The position numbers were made by a program, and so were the translations under genes. Below are positions 14,833 to 26,000 of a stretch of 64,000 nt of DNA, piece by piece. The stretch's first letter is position 1. Each line of letters opens with the position of its first letter. This DNA comes from Branchiostoma belcheri (Eukaryota > Chordata > Leptocardii > Amphioxiformes > Branchiostomatidae): contig NW_017804187.1 of assembly GCF_001625305.1 (NCBI RefSeq), positions 1,631,766-1,695,765 on the forward strand, written 5' to 3'. The notes beneath the pieces are model-generated. The model searched no databases. It was not told where the DNA came from and saw nothing but the letters and a program-made list of their open reading frames with translations.

Positions 14833-15099
14833 TGCTCGGCACAAGTCGCGTGGGCAACATGTGACTCACTCGGGTTTGCGGTTATGCAAGTGAACCTCGC
14901 GGGAAATAGGAGGAAAGAACAACAGAAAGGTTACATGTAAATGCTACATTATTAACGTTCATAAATTAAACTTCAAACTGTATTTTTGAATATAAAGCCT
15001 TTCTTTTGAGGTGAAAATTATTTATCTGTGTAAGGATCAGTCGTTGTTTTTCTTGTATCTGGCTATCGTCATAATCAAGCGACGTAAATGCACTGTACG

Positions 15100-15289
15100 C
15101 CAATGACGTCATACCGCAGCGCCATGATCATCATACCTCCCGCTAAGCGCAATGCGCAGGTGCACTCATTCTACTGTGACCCTGCCACCTCATCGTGTCT
15201 CCAGTCATGTGGGCATTAGTGGCAATCATTCCGGATCGCACCATGCGCCTTCAGTATGATGCAGCCCGCTCTGGAATACGGCTGGAAAC
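15100..15289 (+). promoter_or_regulatory. Possible promoter of the 15290 exon
   Basis: A full CRE, TGACGTCA, lies at 15104-15111 in a locally GC-richer stretch about 180 bases before the ATG at 15290. No TATA box is obvious. Promoter activity is inference. Confidence 0.35.
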
Positions 15290-15483
15290 ATGGGAGTCGG
15301 GCTGGAATCGTTGGACCAGCGGCTGAAAGATTTCGCCATGCAGAATTTGGACAGGAAGCTGCGCTGTTACAGCGGACACCAGTTGCGGCAGGACCTGAAG
15401 AAATGCCTGTTCAAAGTACATCACGAGTTTCGCACGGGTAAAGCCAAAGCCAAAGGCAAGGGGCAGGTGGATACTGAGCCAAG
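15290..15483 (+). CDS. Unrecognised coding-looking first exon
   Basis: An open frame from ATG 15290 encodes 64 residues plus two bases (MGVGLESLDQRLKDFAMQNL … KGKGQVDTEPR), ending at a good donor AG|GTTAGT at 15483/15484. The composition is amphipathic and lysine-rich, unlike the shadow frames around it. I do not recognise the family, and no downstream exon of its own was found before FNIP. It ends in the same phase as FNIP exon 1, so it could splice in frame to FNIP exon 2 or 3. Alternatives are a separate gene with distant exons or a chance frame. Confidence 0.45.
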
Positions 15484-15524
15484 GTTAGTGTAAGCTAAAT
15501 CAAACACCATAATGCACTTGATAA

Positions 15525-15710
15525 TAGTCTCTACCAGACTAACTATGCTGGCTATATATATGAGAATATTTGCCAGGGGAGTTTGGCAGCCTTGTGGGTT
15601 TGACTGGCCGGAGTTCGGAGGGAAAGAAACTACTAGTACCTCCGGACTCCCCTGGCCAATTTTACCGATTCTACGATCCGTATCCCCGGAGAAAGGCCTG
15701 GTGGAGGCTA
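15525..15710. mobile_element. hAT-like MITE, TAGCCTC family
   Basis: 186 bp with ends TAGTCTCTACCAG … CTGGTGGAGGCTA. It is flanked by CTTGATAA (15517-15524) and CTTGATAC (15711-15718), an 8-bp target duplication with one change. Internally GCCAGGGGAGT and its complement form a second inverted pair. Confidence 0.75.
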
Positions 15711-15718
15711 CTTGATAC

Positions 15719-16859
15719 AATCGATAATATACTAGAAGTAATCACTTTGAGGACGGCCATATAACGTTATCTACTGATATTCTTCGCATGTGCAGTATCA
15801 TATATACCGGTTTATCGATCTAAGAGAGTGTTGTGTATACTTAAGAGCCAACGTTGCGCTGTTGATGCTTCCTGTCTTGTGATGTTGTCGCAGATTTGTG
15901 GTTTGTATGACGAGAGCTTACATGCGTCTGTATATGTGCATAACTCAAGGCCATGTTATGTTTATATAGTAGAGGGGATTCATTCCTCAAGCTAACCGAC
16001 ATCTCATACACGCAGTCGTCCCTCAATAAGATACCTGGCCGCATAGTTCCCGTTTAGAACTTTTATTCAGCCTGCCACACTGAAGTTTATGTTTCTGTTT
16101 GCCTGTCTGTAAACATCAAGGGTATTATGTTTACCGGTTCGTACCTGAGGTAGCGTTTTTTCGGAGTCAGAACTGACTTTTCGAAGCTCGCAAAAAAAAA
16201 AAAAATGCACATGAAGACACCTGCTGATAGTCAGGTGCAACAGATTAAGGGACGGTTCAGAAGTTATTGGGGGTGGGTGTATAAATGGAATATGGGAGAA
16301 TCCTTGCAGTCGATTTCACATACAATGTACAAATTTGCACAGCAAAGATTTGTCCCGATGAATGAAAAAAGAAATAGATGAAATATCGATCAAAGAAGAA
16401 AAAAAAATCACAGAAAATCCCCCTCCTCGCTTTTTTTTTTTGTCTTACCCACCACGAATGCTAGCGATTATCCTTTTCTTGTCTTCTTCCTTTTACCCCT
16501 TTTGTGATGGTCAATTTTTTGAGGAAGTTTAAGCCGGCAAACCGGACAATCTAATCACTTCCTTAAGACAATTAGTTGTTCTGTTTTGGTCAATCTAAAT
16601 TTGTCCATCCCCAAAAGGTACCCAGTGAAGCGAAATATTAACTCTCTGTCCAAACTTAGGCATTGTCATTCTATTATCTACAAAACAGGGGTTACTAGTG
16701 AATTTTTTTACTTTTTTGTTGCCGATTTTTTTTTTAAATAATGCTATGCCTTTTCCCCAAAAGAGTCTAAGTCGCGTTAAAAAAGGGGCGACAAAAAATA
16801 CAGTAAAGACGACCCTTCCCACATCTGCTTGGAGATTTTGCCTTGTGATGTTTGGATCA
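15719..16859. other. Spacer before FNIP promoter
   Basis: AT-rich sequence with homopolymer A and T runs. I see no gene or structured repeat that I can support. Confidence 0.5.
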
Positions 16860-17003
16860 GGTGGGCACGTGAAACTCACATGTAATCATTCACGCCGCGG
16901 ACCAATCACAGGCGGCGTTTCATGTCCTCGCGAAAAATCGACCAATGGCAGGCCGCGTCATATCTGGGTATCATGTGACTAAAAGTCATATGACGGGGCC
17001 AAG
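16860..17003 (+). promoter_or_regulatory. FNIP core promoter with E-boxes and CCAAT boxes
   Basis: The 144 bases before the FNIP ATG contain CACGTG (16866-16871), CCAAT at 16902 and 16942, an M-box-like TCATGTGAC (16971-16979) and the palindrome GTCATATGAC (16985-16994), in CpG-rich sequence without a TATA box. CACGTG and TCATGTGAC are of the class bound by MiT/TFE factors (TFEB, TFE3). Mammalian FLCN/FNIP pathway genes are known targets of these factors; binding here is inference. Confidence 0.55.
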
Positions 17004-20000
17004 ATGGCGCTCGAGCGCCTTGCAAAATTGCTCCCACATCGAAAAAACGCAAGAAACACACCCGTCAAGGGAAGAAAGGCCGACCAAACCGAACCGTGAG
17101 TGTAGCGACATATCTAGTCTACCTACAGTAATTTTTCTAGCTTTATTTAGGGATGTTTAACGGTGTTGTGGTGTATTTTTCACAGGTCTGTCGCTAACGC
17201 CGATGCTCCTCGAAGGTTTGTACCAGTTCTTTTCTTCTTCAGAAATTTGAGCTACAAGTTATCTGGTCAGCTGTTTGCTGCACAACTGTTTACGCTAGCC
17301 ATTTTCCTCATAGCTTCGGAAAAAATATAAAACTAGAATACTTTCAGAACCTTCTTCCTTTGTCATCTAGTTACCGTGTTCACGAATCACGATACATAAA
17401 ATTATGACTCACCCGAAAAAATTAATAACGTCATGCCAAGTTTCTGCAGAGCGCTTTCAACAATTTTTTTCGGTGCTGATTTTCCTAAAATAATTCGTGC
17501 AGTTTATTTGGACTATTCTTTCTGCAAGATTTTATGAATAGAAGGGAGTCCTTTTTGCACAGACTCAGTGTTTGCAGGCGACTTTGTTTACTCTCCAAGT
17601 AGAGGTTTGGGTTTTGGGGGTATTTTTAGCGTGTTTTTAGGCTTTTTTTTAATCGGGGTTCCTCTTTTGCACTGAATTTTTTTCCCACCAAGAGAAACTC
17701 CGATAAAAAAAAAAGCCTAAAACACGCTAAGGATACCCCCAAAACCCAAACCTCAGCTTGGAGAGTAGACTTTGTTTACAAACTGACAGGAAGCTAGAGT
17801 GGTTAGGTACAGGAAACATCGGGGGTGTTACGGAGGTCACCAGACGATGATACATGAGATGACTCACAAAACAGTTGTAGTCTTCTCAGAATCTCCGTTC
17901 TAAATCTTTATTTACTTTATTCTTTACTTAATCCTCCATAAAAGTTGAAGTGCATTTGTGTGTTTTAGGTACAGTTTCGTGGAATATGTAAAGTTTTTAC
18001 ACCTAATAATTTTGTCAACAAGTTTATTTTCTTATACGGATGATTTCAATAATTTGTTTTTGTATGAAATTCTAGTCTTGACCCCATTAAAAATTTATTT
18101 GACATAACATATTGAATGAATGGGCCACCCAGAACAATGAAAATTCACACCTCATAATTTTGTCACACAAGTTTATTTTCTTTGTTATTTGATATTAACT
18201 AAATTATCTCAATAAACCTTAAATAATGTTTTTGTAGTCTTGACCCCATTAAAAATCAATTTGACATAAAGAATGGGCCTCCTAACCATCTGAAAATTCA
18301 ATTAAGAAATAAATAAAGGAACAATTTTTCGCCAGATTCGTCATTTTGTCAACAGTCAACAGACCTCAGCCATCAGATAAGCAGCAAAAAGCAGCTGTTC
18401 TGTTTAATCATTAGTGAATTCCACTGACTAATGAGCTGGAGTTTTCTTTTCTACACTCTTATGATAAACAAGGATGTTTAGATTGGGATGATTAGGCAGT
18501 TTTACTTTGAATACACCTTTGCAAAATGTACTTAGTTTTTTTTTGCATAAAAATCTTGCTTCAACAAAAAGACTTGCACTTGGTGCAAGCACGTCTAACC
18601 CCTGGTTCGGGGAAAAATGATGTTAAAATTGGATAGAAAAAAAAAATTGTGAAATGTGGTCCTTCCCGTTTCTTTCTTGAACTTCCTATGTCTTAGATCC
18701 TCTGGAAGTTCTAATCCAAAGAACCAGTTTTAATCTGGCTTGCAACAGATCAAGTCAAGGTTTTTGAACAATGGAAATTTGGCTTATCTTTTGAGCCCTT
18801 CAACCGTTGTTTGTTTTAGTGCTCCTAGGTTGCTTAGTTTGTTTTTTCAGTCTTTTTGAAACAAAAGACACAATGTATCTTTTTTATTGTTACACTGTGA
18901 ATAATAATAAAGTTTGAATTTAAAAAAATAATTTTAAAAAAATTGAAACAAAGACTCCTGGAATTTGAAAAGCAGTTAATTTTTTTTAAGCTCATAGAAT
19001 CATGTGGAAGGATTCTGTTTGTATTTGTATTTTATCTATGCCAAACTGTTACTCAGGCAACTTGATAGATTTTGAAAAAAAAAACAGTTGCTCGAGTAAC
19101 AGTTACTTTGGTATTGTATTACCTGTATGTATAACCTTGATGGACCTACCCTATGTATGCTTATTAGTGTTGATGTTTTTTTTTTCCCCTCAGTTGGAAG
19201 CCTCCCTCGTTTGACAAGAGCCAAGTTCGTTTGCTGATATTCCGAGATGTTGAGCCCCAGGGGAAGAAACTCCTGTTTGATTCCAAGGCCATCAGAGTTG
19301 TGCAAGATAACGATGAGGTAGGGAGACTTCTTTCCAGAGACTTTTGGAAATAGCCTGGGTGCCAAACCCATAGCACACTGGATACAAAGTATCAAAGTTA
19401 GAATACTGGACACTGAACAGGACTACTTTCTAAGAGGCATTAAGGAGGCTATATATATCAGAGCACTTCAGCCTTCACTTAATAGAGATGGTGGACGATA
19501 TAAACTCCCTGGCACTTTTGATCAATTGCTTACGTCACGTATCAGTAAAGTCTCGTGTGAATAAGGTCACGTGTTTGTAAACCGTAACTCTCGCGAGATC
19601 ACGTTTTGAAGTGATTGGTCATTAATTATCCTGATGAAGGCGACAGTGGTCGCTGAAAATTTGATCCCTGTAAATACTAGTAGTGTGTTGGAATAAAGTT
19701 TAACGTTTTACTATGTATCTGAGATATTTTGTGTCCAGTGTGCTATGGGTTTGGAACCCAGGCTATTTGGAATAAGTGCAGTGACCAAGGCCAAAATGAA
19801 TGGACACAGACTATACACAAATTTGTATATTTTGCTATATATTTTAGATTGTAAAGCTATGTATGTGTAAGGATATGTGCATATATAGTGTATGTAGTGT
19901 ATGTATAATATTATATGTTTATGGATTTGGTAGGACTTCAAGCATGTAATCTTTATCTAATGTTGTATATTTTTTCTGACCCTGACTTTTTCCATCAAGA

Positions 20001-23000
20001 CCTTAATGAAAAGTGGCCAGCAGGCTGATTTTGATATGTCATGAATGCATGAAGGCTTGAGCAAACAAACAAATAAACAAACAAAGAACTTGTATCTGTT
20101 CCCACCCAGTCTGACAGTCCGTGTCGAGTGTTTGGGGCGGGAAAGTTCGCCCAGCCTGTCACTCGTCAGTCCAGTAAGGATGGGTCAACACCACAGGGCG
20201 GTACTGGCTTCAAGTATCAGGTACGATCTGTTTTATCTACTTAGTATATATGTGTAAAAGACCTGGATGGGGTGTGTGAAGAAAGACATTAGAGAGCTCG
20301 GCCTTGCCGGTGTTAACCCACTGGATAGGGCTGCCTGGAGGAGCGGTGTGAACACCAGTACTACTAGCCGACTGCTGCCGACCCCTGTGGCAGGGACAAC
20401 AGCAGCAGCAGTATAACCAAATCCTGGATAGTGAGTATGTGTTGGATGGTGACCAGCTGGGAAAAGAAAAAGAGGTAGACTCAAAATCACTTGGGGAAGA
20501 ACTGTACCTAAATCATCTTTTCTTACCTGGTATAACATAATGATTGTTGTGGTTTATATTTTCAACCCCACCCCTTACCATCACCCTTACACATTGAGTT
20601 ACACAATCTGCCTATTGTACTACCGTAGCCCCAGGCTTCAAGTAAAGATCTATTTGTGTCACGAGTTTTGGTTTAGCCACGGTCCAATTACTTCAACCTG
20701 TAGTCTGTTTCTCTACACCAAGACTTCCCCCAATCATTAGGACTTCCGAAGCTTACTAATGAAACACATGTGAATTGGTGTCAAACCCTTCTAACTCTGG
20801 TAGGGAAATAAACCTTTTGCATCTAAAATGAAATCAAATACAGTGCTATAGCTGATATACAGATATTCCATGGAATATGTAACGTAATTTGTAAGATAGC
20901 TACATTTTCTGTACCTTTAAGGGACACTGTGTTTGTGGTCACAAAAATAGAACAGTCAAACAGGTCTAGCAACTTGCAATTTTCTATAACAACCAAAGAA
21001 ACCCGGACATTATTAGAGCTGAACCACTGTTAAGAGATACAGTGAGCCACACCCATGATGATATTTGCATAAGAAAAGAAAAGTGCTATGCCATACAGTG
21101 GGGTCCCACAACCTCATACTTAGCCTGGGTACCAGACCTCACAGCATACTAGGCTCAAGTCAAAGTTATCCTGTGTGTTTGAGCCTAGAGTGTGCTGTGG
21201 GTCTGGCACCAAGGCTACTTCATACTAGAATTTTTGTGATACAGCTTTTGAAGATTTGCAGGTCAATACTACAAAGTTTAACAGTAGGGTGGTAGTGTCT
21301 TAGATCTGTTGAGCAGTTTTATTGAGATATCAAACCCGTGATGTTTCCCAGTTTAGATCCTGGCAGGTCACCAAGACTGTCATGTGGGTGGGTGAGGGTT
21401 CACATGGGGTCAGTAGCCTGTTACTGTTATACAGGCTCTAAATGTTGGGATGATTTCGCCCTCTTCCCAAGAGCTTGTGGCCACACTTGAGAAAACCATT
21501 CCCATTCCCAGAACTACCAATAGGAGCTCAGGATTCTTTTTTACTATGAAAATCAGTCCAATAGGAGCTCAGGATTCTCTGTCACTATGGAAACCAGTCA
21601 TCGCAGCCTCCAATACTATATAACAGACAGTTCTCAGTCTTAACATCAATTGGTCCATGTAAAGCTGGTGTGTTATGCGGAATGGCGGTTATACGGACTA
21701 TACATGACAGATGTTAGCATAAATACACAGAAGCCGAGGTCATGAAGGTCTACTTTAACTGTAAGTGTGTGTATGTTTTGTCTTTGTCAACTGTCCCTGT
21801 CTTGTTTGCTGCCCCCAGGACAAGTTTTGATTCTGACACAGTTGTTGTCTCTTTCCTTCCACAGTACCTGAGACCAGGATCAGATGTCAAGCTGTTGGGA
21901 GAAATGATGTTTGGATCCATCGCGCTGTCCTACCAGGGTTCTACCTTAAAGATCCACAACATCAGGTGAGATTCTCCCTACCCTACAAACATGGAACAGT
22001 CCAAGTATATCCCAGTAGCAGGCAATCGTGAGAAAAATGTATCTGAAAACTGTCATTAATTCATGGAGATATTTTCCTTTTAAATATAAAGTAGTTAGAC
22101 CATCCAGATTCTTAGAGTCTTGTTGACATCTTTTTTTGTTGAGGTGTATATTTTCATTCTGACATTATTTCTAAAACTTTTTTTTTGGTATTTTCTCCAG
22201 AGTTCCTCCACAGCTGATGCTGACCAAAGTCTTCACAGTTAAACCAGTCAAGGAGGCTTCGCTGTGAGTAAAACCTTCTTCATAGCAAGTCTTACAATAC
22301 AGGAACAGAATGTTTTACATTCATTATTTATTCATTATGAAAATTTGGATGTTGCATGTCAATCTGTAATACAGTAAAAAACATATGGTATTAAAAATGA
22401 CTTATCTCACAGAGTTCTGACAGCCAGGACTGATGGGTACTCAGTAAGGAGGCCCAATCAGGCTGACAGCGAGAAATTGTGTAAAACCATCCATCCGATT
22501 CAGTCCCATAGCTAGTCGGTAGCCTTAGGAGCCACAAAGCATTCAACTTAAGATTTCCACCTCCTGTGGTCCAATTCCATCCTGGCCAGTTCATGTAGGG
22601 TTTTTTCCCTGTTACTTGTGTAGCACATGTTAACTAAACCCAAACTCAACATTTTCTTCCCAGAGAGGACAGTTGTGACAGCCAGGACCTTCTGACAGGA
22701 CCGAAGACCATCCTGAACCTGTCTAACCGCTCCAGTGGCAGTGCCTCCGTGGCCCACAGTATGCCCATGGCAGTACCCAAATCACCAGGCCCCGAGAACC
22801 AGAGGGAAGATGATGACAGTGGCATTGTGGCATCAGGTGAGAGGAAGTTTTTTTTGTTTTTCACTCCAACATGCCATTACCCAAGACAGAGGACAATACT
22901 CATTTTCACCTGGGTGAATTGAGGAAACATAAAGTGCCTTTTCCATGAGCACAAGATTGGTGACATGGCAGGATTTGAACCTGGGACCTCTTGGTTCTGA

Positions 23001-26000
23001 GTCGAACACTCCGCCATCATGCCACATGACCCCCTGTTCCAGCCATTTCTAGCAACAGCCCATGGTGACCCCATTTCGCTACTAGCTAGCTACAGAACAC
23101 TGTATTGTTAGGTGGTGGCACAACAAAGAACAAGTCCTGGACTTACGGACAAGTGGCTGCTTCCTACAGTATGATTTTGGCTACTGTAATGGTCTACATA
23201 ATTATCATTTCTATTTCTACCTCCCAGCTGCCTCTAACAGTAGCCTGGTGACTCCAACAGTTTCCACCAGTTTTTTCAGTTATAGTTTGAGGAAACTTGA
23301 CAATGATTATTTTTTGAGGTTCCTTGTTAATGATAGCCCGGTGTCCAATTCCCATTCTAGCTCCAAACAGTACTGCAGCAGAACTTGTAGTTTTCATATC
23401 TTTTAATTGTACTGTATTTCTCTGTTCCAGCTGCATCTAACAGCAGCCTGGTGACCCCGTTCCCCTCCCCAAGCTCTTCCTTCTCTAGCACAAACTCCAA
23501 CAGTTTCCACCGACGCTTCATGCGCAGCCAGGCCACCAGTATGGAGTATGGGCTCATGCGAAGATGTTCAGGGGACTTCTCTGGATTCTCCAACAACGAT
23601 GACGTAGGTTTTTTTTTTTTGAGTCTCAGTGTAACAATGTTATATGGTCGTGTTTGAACAGGTGGCTGGCCCCGTTCAAAGGAGGGACTAAACTGGCAAG
23701 AATACATCACTAAATTACGTTGTTACATTTGTTTGTTTGTTCATGAAATACTCAAACTGGTTGACTGGCCGCTTTTCATTGTGATCAGGTACAGGTTACG
23801 TAATAATTGAAAATCCTAAGAAATCTATACGTCGATAGTCATAATGAATACATATTTAGACATTTATCCTGACACATACAATAGTATTACAAAACACAAC
23901 TAAATGGATGTTGGTATTTTGGTCATTTCAGTTATTGCAAAAAAGTTTCTTAAAAGAGGACAGAGTTGGATCAGTGTGTCTGTTCCAGACAGTGGGTCCA
24001 TGGTAGCTTAAGAATTTTCCTTGCAGTTTTCTTTCCTTGAAGCTCTCTTGCAGAAATTATTTGTTTATTTGTTTGTTTGTTTGTTTTCTCCAGTCGCTGT
24101 CGTCCCCTCCCTCCTCTGGGTGCAGTCGAGGCCGGAGTCCAAAGATCGGCGTCGCTGTAATTATCTCACTGCCTGAGTCTGACGAGGAGAGCAGCAGGTA
24201 TGGTCCAACCTTTTCCTGTAGTGGTTAGGTCCAGTTTAGCAGTAGGGTAGATTAATAAAGGAATAGTCCACTCTAGAATTGGGGGTGTTTTTCAAGAAAG
24301 CAACAGGTATGGTCCACCCTTTTCCTATAGTGGTTCAGTCCAGTTTAGCACTAATGTAGGTTGATGAAGGAACAGTCCACTATAGAAATGGGGGTGTTTG
24401 TCATTTGTCTTACTGTCTAAGCTCAAGTCTGACATAGACATTATCAGCAAGGTATCAGGTACAGCACGCAAAATCTTACCCTAGTCACGAAGTGGTTTGG
24501 CCCGTTTTACCATCAGTGTGCTGTGCTGAAGGTTTAGTCCACTCCAGTGAGGGGGGTCCTTTGGTTGATCCAGATACCCAGCATATTTTACAATAGTGGT
24601 AAGACAATAATACTGTCAAAGACAGTAACGTACTGCATTCCCATTTCAGGATCAACCTCTATAAAAATCAAAAAGAGTAACTTACTATATAGGCTTACCT
24701 GGAAAATTGAGACAGAAGTGCAGCACATTTAATTCTACATTCTTTTTATTGTTCCATTTCAGACAATTCCAGAAGTTTTTCTTCTCCCACTTCACCCTGC
24801 TGGAAACCCACATGCACAAGCTGAGGATGGGAGTGGAGCGCGCGCTGAGGAAAACTTCACAGTACTTCATACAGAGGTGTATAGAGGTGAGTTACTGGGT
24901 CTTCTGTCTCATACACTGAGGAAAACTTCACAGTACTTCATACAGAGGTGTATAGAGGTGAGTTACTGGAGTCTACTGTCTCATACACTGAGGAAAACTT
25001 CACAGTACTTGATACAGAGGTGTATAGAGGTGAGTTACAGGGTCTTCTGTCTCATACACTGAGGAAAACTTCACAGTACTTGATACAGAGGTGTATAGAG
25101 GTGAGTTACTGGGTCTACTGTCTCATACACTGAGGAAAACTTCACAGTACTTCATACAGAGGTGTATAGAGGTGAGTTACAGGGTCTACTGTCTCATACA
25201 CTGAGGAAAACTTCACAGTACTTCATACAGAGGTGTATAGAGGTGAGTTTTAAGTCTTTATAATCATTCAACTGTCTTTTGGAACACTGCTGGACTCCTG
25301 TTTGCAAAGTTAAAGTCCTTCCCATACCTTTCAGTGTATAGAGGCAGTGCCCATCTTTGTTTCTATAGCCCTCAGTTCACCCTGGCTGCTACAGTAGGGC
25401 TAGTCCACTGGTAAAGCATTTAAGTGAATAAGACTCTTAGTGAGAGTACTACGTAGCACTACTATGATCCACATTTCAGGCTTTGGGCACATTGAAGATC
25501 CCACCACACTTACCAAAAAGAGTCCTGGTCTTAGTGGATCAAACCTTACAGTCTGGCCTTACGTAGCTTGCACCTAATGTACAAACCTGCAGTTTACTTA
25601 TTATACAAAACATACAGACAAACAGACAGACATTTTCTGTGCGATATTCAAGGCGTTACACTAGAGCCCAGTCCTTAAATAAACAATGAATAACTAAATA
25701 TTAACTAAATTTCCATTTTGTACATTTGCAGGCATTAGACACATTCCGCGAGGATGTGTGGCACCTGTACACGGCAGTGAGAATCCAGGAGCCCGTCTGG
25801 CTCAACATGATGTCTTACTCCAAGCAACGACGGCAACTGGTCGAACACTTCCTACAGGAACTCATCGTCACCATGGACCACTGTAACAACAAAACCAACA
25901 ACTAGTGAGTTTCCACAATGTTTTTTTCATATACATAATATACTGTATATCCTGTTTCTCTTTCCTTGTGCACATGTGGTCTGTGTAGACCAATTGTTAG

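Larger units (their letters stand above)
12522..15289. other. Spacer upstream of the BTB gene
   Basis: No gene is recognised. It contains a hAT-like MITE (12896-13115), a perfect 13-bp stem hairpin (13146-13185), a diverged 180-190 bp tandem duplication (14440-14832) and a CRE-like site near 15104. Short open frames here lack coding features. Confidence 0.6.
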
